This document shows positions 48,253 to 59,927 of a stretch of 64,000 bases of DNA, in pieces. The stretch is from positions 2,852,001-2,916,000 of the forward strand of contig NC_065876.1 of NCBI RefSeq assembly GCF_933775445.1, written 5' to 3'. Within the stretch, counting starts at the first letter, position 1. Each line of letters begins with the position of its first letter. The DNA is from Argentina anserina (lineage: Eukaryota; Streptophyta; Magnoliopsida; Rosales; Rosaceae). The notes under the pieces were generated by a model. The model was not told the origin of the DNA, made no database searches, and saw only the letters and a program-made list of their open reading frames with translations. Both the position numbers and the translations under genes were made by a program.

Positions 48253-50262
48253 CCATCTGACACAACAGCGTCGACCCCTCTTCTAAGTTTTATCTCTTTT
48301 TTCAGTCAACAAACGTTGACTGTTAAGGGCTTCTAAAAAACAAAACAAATCTGATGGCTAAGAATTTTCTTCACAAATTAAAGGATGAGATTATCTCGAT
48401 ATAACTAAACTATTTGACGGTGGTTGCACATCCTGGTGCATACAATCCGTTTTCCATATTCAATAATGTATTAAATATGATCATAAATTTGACTATAAAC
48501 TTCTTTGGCTAGAGTATTCTAAAATAACTAAGGGCGAGTTTACCCCGATGTGAGTTTTTTATAATCAGCTGCAGCTGAGCTGTGAGAATAATCAGTTGTG
48601 AGTACTTTAAGTAATTGGTGAATATTGGTATAAAAGTGTGGTAGTAAGGTAATAGACGTATTATAATATATTCCTCATAATCAGAAGCTTTAATTTGTAG
48701 TTTTTCAAATTTGTCTCGGTGTGTGCGAAATTCTCATATAATCACCTATAATTTCTATTTGTCAAACACCTCAGTTAGATTATTTGAGAATTACAACTCA
48801 TAATCTGGCAAAAGTTCGGGCCAAACGCACCCTTAAATGAGTGAATCTCTCGGGAAACTCTTAATTGAGTAGCATTTTCTTTTACTTATTGATTTTTTTT
48901 GCCGTGGTGCTGGTCCGACAACACAGGCAGGTCAGCTCCAACCTTTGCTCTCTTGCTTGTTACTGGGTTTGTCATTCTCCTTCTAATTGTTAGTCATAAA
49001 AAACTGTTATTTCAATTGTATAATACATGTTCGTCGCTTATGAGAATCTCAATTGGACAACATCCTCAATATGAGCTGATGTGTAGGCGTGCCATTACTT
49101 GTGTATGAGAATGGGTGAGCTAACTGTGATTTGCGCTGTCTTGACTTCTAATGCCAGCAAATGTGACGAATGTCAAGAACTTTCCTCCGCTTAGTCTGAC
49201 ATGGAGGTCACCTTATCTTTCCAAGCTTTATTTTGCGTCTCACTACGAGTTGCTATCGATACTTAACCGGTGAGATGCGAGTAAGTAGAGCTTTAATAAG
49301 TAAACTGGGTGATCTTGCAAATGACGTGAGGTCTTTAGCGGTTTGGTAGTTGTTCACAAGTTGCCTCGAAGAGGTCATAAGAGTAGGGTTTTCCCGATGA
49401 GTCTTGTTTAGTAGTTGTATTGATTTGTATGTTGAGAGTTGTGTTATTATGTGTTCTTCACCCCTTTTATATAATGATCCAATTAGGATTTCAATAATTT
49501 ATTCGTCTTTAAAAATTATAGATTTATGTACGTATAGAGTTTGATTCTTATTACAACAATGGTTTTTACTTCTTTACTCACTTTAACAACTCATGATTAC
49601 CTCCAATTTTAGCAAACAATTTCTTTATGTAAATAGGATTATGCGGATCTTGTTAAATAAAAATAGTTTGGGTTGCAGGTATTGGCCTTTAGGCTAAATC
49701 ACATAATATTTAACCTTTTATTAAATTGAGCTCAAACAATACAAGTAATATTAGTTATTTAATATGGACTTGGCTTTTATGCTGGTACTAAATCTATATA
49801 AGGGCAAGGTGGGTTATGTCTAGAGTACATACATTCACTGCCTTGGTTGCTTTGGACAGGCAGCTCTTTTTTTTTTTGCCTCATCAAAATAGTAGGGGTG
49901 GGCACGGGACGGGATGAGACGGGACGAGGCTCATCCCATGTCCCGTCCCACTCTTTTGAATCGGGCGGGATCGGGACGGGACGAAGATTTTTAAGAATGC
50001 ATCCAACTCGGAATTAATCCCGGTTGAGACGAGACGGGACGAGACAGATCCCACCTTCCTATAAAGTTAAATAAAAACCTATATTTTTACTTTTTCATTA
50101 ACAAAATAATATTTAATAATAAAATTTTAACTAAGTACACCGGGTGATTTCTTGAGTGATTGCATATTGGGAAAGTTGGTAATTTATGGCGCCACATGAG
50201 AAATTTTTTGTTGATGTATTATCACAATTGTAAAGTGAACAGAGTAGCCGACTTCAATATTA
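48253..50262. other. Gene-free spacer with a truncated transposon end
   Basis: About 2 kb. At 49893-50050 TAGGGGTGGGCACGGGACGGGA and following GGGACGAGAC repeats look like one end of another hAT-type element, but no opposite end was found. The open frame at 48899-49108 starts at a non-ATG codon. Confidence 0.45.
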
Positions 50263-50993
50263 GAGCAACTCCAGCAACCATGTCCAATTTTTCTTGTCAA
50301 ATTTGAATTTACCAGCTTACGTGGAAAATAACATTTTACTTCAAATTCTACTCCAACCCATTTGTCAAATATTTATATTATTTTATTCTGTTTTGTTCTT
50401 CTCATCCTATATTATTCTCCATCTATTTCTTCTAATCATCCGTTTTGCCCGGTAGCTTATATTGATTAAACTACAATCTCCATATATTTCACCTATTGTT
50501 TTTGTGCATCTTCTCCTTCTCACCAAAACCCCTCACTCCTCTACGAACCTTGGATCTCAGTCCCTCCCAAAATCCCAGATCCCAAATCTCACCACCATTC
50601 ATCTTGACTGAGGAATATGGACTGGTGTTCCACATCCACAATCTCTCTCCATCGTCTTCTCCTACTCTCTCTGTTGAATCAGATACCAATCCACTTCAAT
50701 TGATGGATGAGCTCTGGAGATATTGATACAAAGTGTTCCGGGGATGCAGTAATGCAAATTGTGCAGTACAATAAAACGAGAAGAAGAGAGTAAAGGAGAA
50801 GCAAGAGAAAGAATAATACTATAATCGTAAAGAAATGAAAGACAATTTCAATTGAGGCTGTCCAATTTGACAGTGTTGCCGACAACTGTCAACCACGTGT
50901 CTGCCATGTGGATTTGACATTTGGGTTGGAAACGATATCTCCCGTCAATTATAAATGTTACACTATCAATTTGGCAAAAGAGCATGCGGATAC
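50263..50993. mobile_element. Degraded inverted-repeat element (~730 bp)
   Basis: Left end GAGCAACTCCAGCAACC and right end ACAGTTGGAGTTGCC are inverted, the form common to many plant MITEs. TTA precedes the left end but does not follow the right, so the target duplication is lost or the right border is off. Open frames inside (50489-50726) lie on both strands over a CT-rich tract and are not taken as genes. Confidence 0.45.
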
Positions 50994-52311
50994 AGTTGGA
51001 GTTGCCGATACTTGTTAAAGTACATTCTATTTACATAGTTACATATAGGATGATTTTGACTCAAATGTGAGTTTTTTATAATCAGATTCAGTTATGTTGT
51101 GAGAATAATCAATTGTGAGTGTTGAAGTGTTTGATGAATATTAATATAAAAGTGTGGTGAGTTTAGATAAAAACTTAAAATGACATGAAACTTTAAAGGA
51201 GATAAGATAAAGGTAATAAAGTAAAAAATGAAAATAATCTCAACTTTTATAATCAAAAGCACAAAAACTTAGTTTTTAAACTTATTTCATAACTTAAATC
51301 CATAATTTGTAAAAAACATTCGGAGCCAAACTGGGCTATAGTCTCTTTATTATCTCGACACGTTCTCTATACACGTTCATCATGTCTACCTCATGTACTC
51401 CACAGTTTGGTTGTACTTTGGTTAATGGTTAATAAGCTTGAGGGCAGCCGTACTCTTCTTCCCAAAAAAAAAAAAAAAGTGTGTGTTCTATGAGAGGATG
51501 AAGAACAATCCCTTGCATGGGCTGGGTCAGATGAGTTGAGAAATCATTCTTCTGAAAAGCCCTTCTCCAACAGAAAGGAGAAGTTAACCAAAAAAAAAAA
51601 AAAACAGAAAGGAGAAGTCATCAAACCTCCGACGGGCCAAGACAACCTTCATTCCTTCAAACTGTCTTCCAAAAAAGGCATTCCCCCTCTGTAAAGAAGT
51701 GTCCCAAAAAAAGGGTGTGTCCCAGTTTTGTCTCATTATTAGTTTTTGGTCAAATAGTTTTGTCTCATCACAGTGAAAGGAAATCTGAACTGTAACGCAT
51801 AAGCCAAAGCAGGCAACAAAAGCCGTTGCCAACTTTGTCCCTGCCCTCTTAAATGGCCCCTGGGGCATTTTAGTCCCTTTGTGAAACAAAAATATAAAAA
51901 AACAGAGACACAGCACAGAGGAAGAAGAGTGACACAGAAACACTGGACTAGTGTGGGAGAGGGAGTAGGACTCTTTCAAAGAGATAAACCCAACACAACA
52001 GCAAAAGAAACCAGAATCATCGACACAATCATCATCGAAATCTTGTGTAAGAATCAAGCTTTCCCATCTTTATAACTTCATCTGATTTTTCTTGGTTCTT
52101 CACTTCTTTTGGGAAAACGAAATCTTTGGAAAATTTAGCTGCCTTTTTTGGTTCCCAGTTGCTTAATTTTCTGGCAAGTTTTGGTTTTTCCTTGGTTTAG
52201 TTTTGATTTTATTTTCGTTTCTGTTAGTGATTCTTCAGATTCTTTGCTTTTGTTTTCTCTTTAAGCAAGAGAGGTTTTCCTTTTGAAAACAGAGAAGGAG
52301 ACAGGGATTTT
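50994..52311. other. Upstream region and leader of the ERF gene
   Basis: Contains two A-runs (51465-51478 and 51589-51604); the second is flanked by a 16-base direct repeat. The ERF transcript probably begins around 51.9-52.0 kb, where pyrimidine-rich leader sequence starts. The minus-strand open frame at 51584-52057 lacks family features. Confidence 0.45.
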
Positions 52312-52818
52312 ATGTCGTCTGGAATTGATATATTGAATGGAGCTCAGAAGAAGCTCTTGACTTGTTGTGATCACTCTCTCTTTCACAAAGTCTCCAACTT
52401 TTGCATGCAGTTGTGCGCTCCCTGTCACAGGGCTTACAGGCCATTTAGATCACAAAGGTATGTGGGTTTATAACTTTGGCAGGGTTTATTCACTCTATCA
52501 TGTTCAATGTTATATTGAATGTTCGCAAGTTTGTAAATTTGGGTGTAATGGGTTGGCATATTTTTAATTTTGTGGTTGGTTTTGGTTGTTTGTTGTGATT
52601 TATTTGTTTATTTTGTAATCTTGATAGAGGAATTGTTCTGGAGTGAAGTGCTCTAGCTATTGTTTGTGACCATTATTTTCTTATTCACTATTGAGACTTG
52701 GGTGCTTCAGGGTTTTGGGGATTTCTTGATACTCAGTTTCGGAAGTAATTTGGGACTTTGCAGCTTCGTTCACTTGGAGTTTAGCGATTTAAAAATTTTA
52801 AGCAATGGCAGGGATTAG
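52312..52818 (+). CDS. Spliced upstream ORF overlapping the ERF start codon
   Basis: In the ERF leader an ATG at 52312 opens 48 codons ([20 protein letters not shown] and onwards, ending AYRPFRSQ) up to a donor AAAG|GTATGT at 52457/52458. Splicing to the acceptor TTTGCAG at 52763 keeps it open for 18 more codons to TAG at 52816-52818, past the ERF ATG at 52805 in another frame; total 66 residues. It is Cys-rich in the middle ([13 protein letters not shown]). From memory, CRF10/ERF118-type genes of Arabidopsis carry a conserved-peptide uORF, which this may match. Such a uORF would restrain translation of the main ORF. Confidence 0.6.
52458..52763 (+). other. Leader intron of the ERF gene
   Basis: 306 bases from GTATGTGG to TTTGCAG, 41 bases before the main ATG. 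Thymine-rich as expected of a plant intron. Inferred from signals and from the continuity of the uORF. Confidence 0.6.
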
Positions 52819-53839
52819 AACCCAAGTCTTGAATCAAGATTTGTATTGTAAAAAACTGATGGCAAAGCAATCAAGAAAAGAAGAGGATACACGTTCCAAG
52901 CAGAGAGTTCGAATTATGTACAATGATCCCTATGCTACTGAATCTTCCAGTGATGATGATCAGCAATGCAATGTGAAAGAGAATCAATCTGTGTCCAGAA
53001 GAAAGGTCTTTGTTTCGGACATTGTGGTTGGCAGCACTCGAGATGAAATTGGTGACACCAATGGCAGTAACAGAAATCAGAGATCCTCTTCTATGTACAA
53101 GGGAGTTCGGCGTAGAAAATGGGGTAAATATGCTGCAGAGATTCGTGATCCCATTTTAGGGAAACGAGAGTGGATTGGCACTTTCAATACTGCAGAGGAG
53201 GCTTCTGTTGCCTACCAAAAGAAGAGGCTTCTGTTTGAAAACATGAAGTTAGAGTTGAAGAAGAAGACTGAGTATGAGGATTTGCTATTATCAAACAAGT
53301 TGTTTGATAGTTTTCATATAGCAGATAAGAGCAATCTTCAGTTCGAGTGCCAAGGGGAGGGTCGGGATTCACAAGTAGCTGCCGCAGCTGCTAAAGAGAC
53401 CTTTTCATATGAAGAGACGCCAAGTTTGTTTTCTCACCCATCACCATCATCTGTGCTTGATCTGCCTCCTAGTAATGCTGCAGTTAGTGGTGAAGAAGGC
53501 TGTGTGCAACCACTCCCTGAAGAAGCACTATCCGTTTTGAAATTTCCTGAAGTGCCAACATATTCAGCAGTAAGTGCTGAAGAGGTCTTTGTTGAAGAAA
53601 AGCTATCCGATATGAAACTTACTGAACCGCTAATATGGTCACCGATAGGAACTGAAGACTGGGGATCTATGAATCTGGGATTTGTGGGCAATGACATGAT
53701 TGATGGTTTGGATGATTTGTTTGGTGGTAGGAGTGACATAGTTGATCCCCCTGTGCATTGTGATGTAAATGGTGAGAATATCAGTCTTCCTCCTAGAAAG
53801 TTTTGTACGAGTGACTTAGCAGGGTTTTGCTGGAATTGA
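52805..53839 (+). CDS. AP2/ERF transcription factor with CRF domain (group VI-L, ERF118/CRF10-like)
   Basis: Nuclear DNA-binding regulator. Single coding exon, 344 aa. Residues ~35-52 ([18 protein letters not shown]) match the CRF domain found only in cytokinin-response-factor-type ERFs. The AP2 domain spans about 97-155: [19 protein letters not shown]...[20 protein letters not shown], with the usual DNA-contact arginines and tryptophans. It then departs from the common AYDxAA...NFP ending ([15 protein letters not shown]), as I believe is typical of the VI-L branch. The C-terminal part is acidic and Ser/Pro-rich with bulky residues ([25 protein letters not shown]), a likely activation region. 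The leader carries an intron and an overlapping uORF, so translation is probably restrained. Confidence 0.93.
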   Translation: MAGIRTQVLNQDLYCKKLMAKQSRKEEDTRSKQRVRIMYNDPYATESSSDDDQQCNVKENQSVSRRKVFVSDIVVGSTRDEIGDTNGSNRNQRSSSMYKGVRRRKWGKYAAEIRDPILGKREWIGTFNTAEEASVAYQKKRLLFENMKLELKKKTEYEDLLLSNKLFDSFHIADKSNLQFECQGEGRDSQVAAAAAKETFSYEETPSLFSHPSPSSVLDLPPSNAAVSGEEGCVQPLPEEALSVLKFPEVPTYSAVSAEEVFVEEKLSDMKLTEPLIWSPIGTEDWGSMNLGFVGNDMIDGLDDLFGGRSDIVDPPVHCDVNGENISLPPRKFCTSDLAGFCWN

Positions 53840-54575
53840 ATAAACCCGGATCCCAGTGCTCGTAAAATTTTGTAGTCAGAAATTACTAGTAGATAAATGT
53901 TTATATTCAGTACGTGTTGAGCAGTTTTAACTTTTAAGGCTATCGATATATCGAGATACGAGGCACGACCATCTTCTTTGCCCGTGGTATCTGTTTCACA
54001 ATTATTAGACTAAAGACTTTTTTTTTGGGTCGAAACATTAGAGACTCTAAAGACTTGAATTGCTAAGAAACTGGTTCAATATACGTAGAAACTCGAACTC
54101 AGAATCGCTTGCATTCGACAGAATATTAGTTTCATCTATGAAAGACTTGCGATCTGAGCGACGAGTTATTTGCCTAATCATCATCTCTCCTATGAGTGGC
54201 GGAATGCTCTGGCGAAAGTTTTTATTTCCCCTTAATTAGTTATTAATATCATAATTAATGATACATATAGTGTAACATTACCACTTCAACAAAATTAATT
54301 CATTATTTCTGCTACTGAATACAAATTTAGCCCGTTTGAAATCTTTCCTTGACAAACAGGAAAAGCCCCTAGCTGCCTTGGAAACCTAGTCCACTTCGAA
54401 ACATGGAAGCACACCGAGTTCATAGCCCAAAATGTCTGCTAATCGAGACGATCAAGGTCACTAACTATGGTCGACACTTCCTGGGACGTAAAGGTTTATG
54501 GGCTTTGGGGAATGTATGTCCTAGACTGTACGGTTTCGCTCTCGGGAAGGAGAATCGATAGCTGTGCGGTTTTTG
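53840..54575. other. 3' flank of ERF gene and spacer
   Basis: ERF 3' UTR, then AT-rich sequence. No gene recognised before the F-box/LRR remnant. Confidence 0.45.
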
Positions 54576-54579
54576 CGCT

Positions 54580-55190
54580 TGTGAATTCGGCAGAGGTTAA
54601 CGTCCTTGGAATTTGAATGTGATAGAGCAATTGCAGCACAATGTTGCATTAGCTTAAGAGGTGTTGTAACATCACCGACCTTGGACTAGAGTTCTTGGCA
54701 AATCGGCGCATCTCTAAATCCCTGAAGAGATTGATGCTTGAGGTAATCGATGGGATCACTGATACTGGAATTCAGTATTTGCGCAACTTCTGTAGCTTGG
54801 AGCAACTAGATGTGTCTTGCTATGTGTCTTATTGTTGGCCGGAACCGAAGACCAGTGATATAGGTGGTCTGGCAATAGCTGAGATTAAGTCTTGAGGGCA
54901 TCTCAGACGCCACCATTGTTGCTTCTTCTGAGAATTGCCATAACTTGGAGGTACTTGATATAAAGAGTTGTTATGAAGTGACTGGACTTGGCATTCTTGC
55001 ATTTTCAAATCATTAATGCTTGCAACATTCCAGAAAAATTGCCATCGGATTGTTTGATTTGTGGGATTATGATCTTTACGACGCCGAAAGTATAGCGCTT
55101 GGATGCCCGTCGTTGGAGTCCGTTGTGGTTGATTGGAGCTGGTGGCTGGATCCAGCTTGGAGTTCTAAATTGATGCATCACCCCTGACCA
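54580..55190 (+). pseudogene. F-box/LRR-type protein, 3' part, broken
   Basis: Leucine-rich-repeat sequence is readable across frames: RQRLTSLEFECDRAIAAQCC, then LEFLANRRISKSLKRLMLEV and TDTGIQYLRNFCSLEQLDVS. After a stop at 54893-54895 the frame shifts into GISDATIVASSENCHNLEVLDI...VTGLGILAFSNH, a further in-frame TAA, then CLQHS...GCPSLESVVVDW and WLDPAWSSKLMHH. The same order (NCRNLEILNI, VTGAGICAF, CPSLDSVVVVD, RLDPTWSEELMH) occurs in the partial gene at 63689-64000, so the two are relatives. Two frame defects and no F-box mark it as dead. Confidence 0.8.
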
Positions 55191-55194
55191 CCAA

Positions 55195-55582
55195 AAAAAA
55201 AAAGAACAGTCGGTTAGGTTCGAATCCTGTGGACCGCTGCCAAGCCACTCAGTTCAGTTGAGCCGTGCCGAGAAACTTGGTTTGACTTCGGTTTGGCTGG
55301 TTTCGACAGGTTCGCCAGAATAAGCCAGCCCTAACCATACAGTATGTTCAAAGACTACAAGTATACAGGTCATGTTCATAGAATAATTGATAATACAACC
55401 ATAATGTCACGAATTCCACTTCGGCCTGAAACAATAATTATTACTGTTAATGTCAAGGATCTTGGTAACAATCTCACAAACCCGGGTTTCTCATGATGAT
55501 GCAAAACTTTTAGAATGTAGCCTGCCAGGCTAGGGCTTGAACTGAAAATGGCACTAGTAAAGGGCTACTGCTGTGAGTGTTG
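55195..55582. other. Spacer with a transposon scrap
   Basis: 55205-55335 has GGTTTGACTTCGGTTTGGCTGG ending AAGCCAGCCCTAA, like one end of the hAT family seen at 45.7 and 47.5 kb. The rest is 3' flank of the CCR4-like gene. Confidence 0.4.
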
Positions 55583-58500
55583 TCACCTACGGAAAGCCAT
55601 TTCACATACAAGAGCAAGATGATCGCTCCCCCATTTCTGCCAAGAAAAAGTGAACTTGAGAAATGCTCAACAATGCAGTAAAAAAAAAAAATTAAGGGTA
55701 AATGTTGACTTAGAACTCTTTCTCTCAGCCCCTTACCACTTTATCACACCACGTTTTCAGGCCAAGGTTTTTACAAAGAGTAGTCAGGTAACCACTTCCC
55801 TTCTTCTATACCAAAGAAGTTTATATTTTAACAACTGAATTGCTTTAGAGTAGCACTTGACAATGACTTACTACCTTCATTTAGATTTCTTATATTTATT
55901 ACGTTTAAAAATGATTTCAATCTACATGACTGAAGATGAATAGAAGAATCGGCTATAAGTGGTACCTTGTTGGGAAGTCCACTAGTTCTTTTTAAAATAT
56001 CAATGGGTAACGTTTCAAGAACTCTGACCGGAACAAGATCCTCTGTATGCCTGCCATCCAATGGTTTCAGCAACCAGAAGTATTTAGATGTAAACAGTAA
56101 ATTATGTGCAAGATGAATGAAATACCAAATATAATCAACAGTTCCCAAAAACTCGGAGTGGTATGTTGTTGCCAAGGGTTCTCCACACCTGTCTCTTGTT
56201 CTGTGACTACCCTGCAGAAAAACAGCAAGATCATGAGACAAACAAGGTATATAAAATAACTTCCAATCCAAAGTCATAACTTTGCTGGATACTCCAGGAT
56301 CAGATGATTACAAATGTGTCACAGGCATGCCTAATTCTCTGATCCAAGGTGCATAGTAATACTGATATGGTAGAATAAGTTCTCATATTAATCTCAATTA
56401 AGGGCTTGAAGATTTCTCTGAAGATGGACGAGTTGGAATTCTAAAGCACAAATAAATGAAATGCAAGAGAAGAGTTAATGTCTTACAGGTACTCCAATAT
56501 ATGCACTGCCTAGCTTCAGATGGTGTTGAAGATGAGTGATTTCTTCACTGCCCGTTGCAAGCCTCACTTCTTCTGCATTCCATGGCTTTCCATACCTTCT
56601 TGCGTTATACGTGAAGTTTTTGAACTGAGATATATGTTCAATCTGCCCCGAAACACGTCTGCAGTCATGTTTTTGGATGTCTAACTGCAACGAAATTCCA
56701 GCAACAATTTCAAAATGAAAGTCACACACAAGAGAAAAAAAGAGAAAGAAAAAAGGTAAAAATAAAAAGAGGAGGCGGAAGAGGCAGAATATGGACTCAC
56801 CTTAGATGAAGCTAGAAACTGGTAGATAGGACTCTGAGAATTTGACATCGAAGAAAACGTAAGTTAAGATTAAAATGAGGAATAAACAGTATATGAAGCA
56901 ACTCAATGACACCAATAAAACAAACGATATTATCACTTCAGATCTCACATGTGGAGTGCTATTTAGGTCCCCAGCAACTATAACAGGGATAGATCCCCAT
57001 TCTAGTGATAGTTTGTAAGCCTTTTCAAGAAACAGTCTGACCTACAGCACAGTTTACAAGAATGTATAATAATAATCAAATTGCGGACATTACAAGCAAT
57101 AATATTGCATAATTACAATTCATGAAATAATGAAATATAGAGCAGACAATACCTGGCCTAGCTTAATATCGCCACGCTTAGGATTGAATAGGACATGTAT
57201 ATTACCAATCACTAAGCTCCTACTTTCGGTACATGGCCTCCTATATCTATGAATATCAGTCATTAATAAGACCACACTAGTATGTGATGTTAATCACATT
57301 CGACAAAAATGATATGCTAACATTACAAGTAAAACTTACATTGATGTTTCAGGAGGTATAGCTGACTCTAAATGATCTTGCAACTAAACAACAGCCAATA
57401 TTAGACAATCCTGTACATTAGAAGAATAAATGGACCTGCTCATAAAATGAAAATACACAAAACAAACGCGGTTGTTGACATCCACTATCTGAGATGTCAC
57501 TAGAAGTCACAGATCTAAAACAGCACAATGCAAAGCATAACTGGACTGATTGAATAAACATGTACCGAGTTCCAAAGGGGAAAAGTCACCTAACAACAAA
57601 CATGTACATACTCAATAGAATATGCAACTTAGACAGGGTTGCTAAACAAGTACACAAACAAACAGTACATAATGGCTCATCGATGTGCAATTTAAATTTA
57701 TGGATACAGTACATAAAAACTAAAAAACCCCTAAATGGGTTAAAGTAAGTCCAAGTACCTTCAAAACACAAAATTGCGCAACATTATGACGAAGGCCAAA
57801 ACTTTGGAACTCTATACTTTCTTGATGCAAAAGGCTAAACCTGTGTTCAAAATATGACTTGGTTAAGAACTGGAGATGGAGATAAGTCGAGAACATTAAA
57901 TTGTGACTGTAGTAAAAGCAAGTGTTGAACGAAAATCTACAACCATCCATCAGGTTTCTTTTCGACTAAAAGCTGTCCCCAAGCACTTAATGCTTTTCTA
58001 CCATGAGTATCAAAGAAAGCCGGATCTAGTTTGAGCAGGAGATTCAAGAATTCAAACATAAGTGACATGGCAGGAACCTGAGATTTTCAAAGAGATTAAG
58101 GCCCAGTTTGGGAGGGCTTTTGGAATGGCTTTTGGGGTGGCTTCAGCTTTTGGGGTTGATATATGGTGTTTGGTAAATCCCCAAAAGCAGCTTTTGGCTA
58201 AAATTGATTTCCCCAACAGCTGAAATTCAAAAGCTAGGAAGAGGTAGCTTTTGAAATTGAAAGCAGCTTTTATCAGAAAACACGGAGCTACTGTAGCAAT
58301 GATTAAATGAAATTTTCAAAATCTCACTGGGTACCCTATGAAATTACATGATGTACCCCAACCTAAAAAAACTCTCTCTTCCTTCACGGCTTCACTCTTA
58401 TTTTGGTAATTATACCTACTAAAAGCTCTTTTGCTTACAACTTACTATAAACGCAAAAAAAATGTTTTTCGCTCTTACAACACTTATGAAAAAAGTTTAC

Positions 58501-59540
58501 CAAACACCTCAACTACTTTCTCTCACAGCAGATTGAAAGGTCATTTTGCTCACAGCAGATTCAAAAGTCATTTTGCTCACAACACAGCTGTACCAAACTA
58601 GGCCTAAGAAACCTTACATGTCTTGTTTCCAAAATATAGCACATCCATCACTCACTTCACCCGTACGTGCCTGAAGTTTATAATTCATAAAAAATATATC
58701 AGTAGAGTAAACTACTTGATAACTAATTACACAATAAAATATTAAAGCTACCTACCTTGTGCACACCTTCAAACCCATCTTTCCGGAACTTACGAGCTAA
58801 ATCATCGAAACGATCAACCTCCTGCCACCCATACAAGTAACATATAAAACAATCCCACTGATAACAGTAAGCAGCAAAGAAAGTACTCAAAGTAGATACT
58901 TAATTCACAGTAAATACCTGAAAACACACAATGCTAGCATTGTAACTATTGACCTCTTTTCGTATAAGCCTCTTGCGGTGCTTCCACTTCATGTATCTGG
59001 GTGGCACATTACCATACATATCTGAGTGACTGGATGCATTCTCAACACCCAGAATGTTATAAGAAACAACCACAAACTTCTCTGCACAAAAAAAAAACAC
59101 ACACACACACATTCAACAGATCACATCACTAAGCTAAAGACCAATACTTCAATAACAGTATAATACAAACATAGCCAACAATTAAACTGAGCATATCAAA
59201 ACAATCCTATAGTAAAGATCCAATTTTTATAGTGAAGTTCCAATCTTTACAGTAAAGTTTCAAACTTTATTTGGATATTTTTACCTCCATAGGCAGAAGA
59301 GGGAGAAGAGTTGCAGACCCATTCCCGGGAGCTCTCTGTTTCTTTCTTGTGAGATGTACAAGACAAGCGTCGAAACCTATTTGAATATGACGGGTCGGGT
59401 TGTCGGGTCAGCTTTTCGGTTTCGGACTCCACAGTTCTGCGCTTTGTTTTGTGAGGCTCAGGCTGTGACTGCTGTTGTTCTGCTTCAGTGTTAAGTGGCT
59501 GTTTCCGTTTGGGACGCACTATGTTGATGGTTTCTTCCAT
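55583..59540 (-). CDS. CCR4-like deadenylase/nuclease (CCR4 homolog 3/5 type), 13 exons
   Basis: Endonuclease/exonuclease/phosphatase-fold enzyme related to the poly(A) deadenylase CCR4. Exons: 59540-59285, 59081-58918, 58821-58756, 58670-58618, 57840-57759, 57383-57340, 57240-57153, 57041-56949, 56833-56801, 56684-56487, 56211-56126, 56050-55966, 55636-55583; 433 aa, near the length of the plant homologs. Catalytic signs: SYNILG (exon 2), the metal-binding Glu in FQ|EVDRFDDLA, VAGDLNSTPHSP, and the terminal Asp-His in KWGSDHLALVCE. The N-terminus is basic and Gln-rich (RPKRKQPL, KTKRRTVE). There is no LRR domain, as in other plant CCR4s. A 75-base intron inside exon 11/12 stays open if read through, but DYIW|HTEDLVPVRVLE shows it must be spliced. 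Intron 4 carries a Harbinger-like element. Confidence 0.93.
58100..58604. mobile_element. Harbinger-like MITE in CCR4-like intron 4 (505 bp)
   Basis: Ends GGCCCAGTTTGGGAGGG and CTGTACCAAACTAGGCC are inverted, with TAA on both sides (58097-58099, 58605-58607). Inner repeats of AGCAGCTTTTG and TCACAGCAGATT. The right end lies only 13 bases from the exon 4 donor; the gene's splice sites are intact. Confidence 0.7.
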
Positions 59541-59697
59541 TCTGAAATGAGGGGTGGCGCGTCAAACGAACGCGCCCGTGGAGTTGCACAACCCCACGAG
59601 GTTGAGGGCGGCGGGTTGCTCGGTAAATCTGGGTCAACTCTGATGACAGGGTTTGGATTTTGGAACGATCAACATGCTTAAATACTATTGGGCTCAA
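59541..59697 (-). promoter_or_regulatory. Proximal promoter/leader of the CCR4-like gene
   Basis: Only about 157 bases separate the start codon from the 90-base inverted repeat. The segment is GC-richer than its surroundings. The leader and core promoter must lie here or include the repeat; no TATA motif was singled out. Confidence 0.4.
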
Positions 59698-59927
59698 CCA
59701 TTCAAATATAGTGTGTTGTGTATAAATATATTTTTATATGTACACATTGTTGGAGGATGAACAAAACGAGATTAATAACGACGTAATGCCTATATATTGG
59801 CCTCATTATCAATCAATAAACGGTTACGTTCTGTTCTATTACGTCGTTATTATTGTCGTTTTGTTCCTCCTCCAACAATGTGTACATATAAAAATATATT
59901 TATACACAACACACTATATTTGAATGG
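59698..59927. repeat. 90-base inverted repeat with 50-base loop
   Basis: Left arm 59698-59787 (CATTCAAATATAGTG ... ACGACGTAATG) and right arm 59838-59927 are reverse complements with about three mismatches. The right arm plus what follows matches 22940-23060, that is, the end of the solo LTR and the adjoining Mutator-like element interior. The left arm is therefore an inverted duplicate of that junction. Confidence 0.85.

Noticed and set aside
50489..50726. Two overlapping frames on opposite strands as genes
   Set aside because: CT-rich tract inside a degraded inverted-repeat element; no domain on either strand.
51584..52057. 157-codon minus-strand frame opposite the ERF leader
   Set aside because: Low-complexity Phe/Ser/Leu content, no ATG-supported family and antisense to the leader.
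55211..55221. GGTTCGAATCC as a tRNA B box
   Set aside because: No A box or cloverleaf could be drawn around it; the similar box near 39483 fails in the same way.
56051..56125. In-frame extension YFIHLAHNLLFTSKYFWLLK within the CCR4-like gene
   Set aside because: It reads open but interrupts the conserved DYIW|HTED junction and has proper GTATTT and GGCAG borders, so it is a retained-looking intron.
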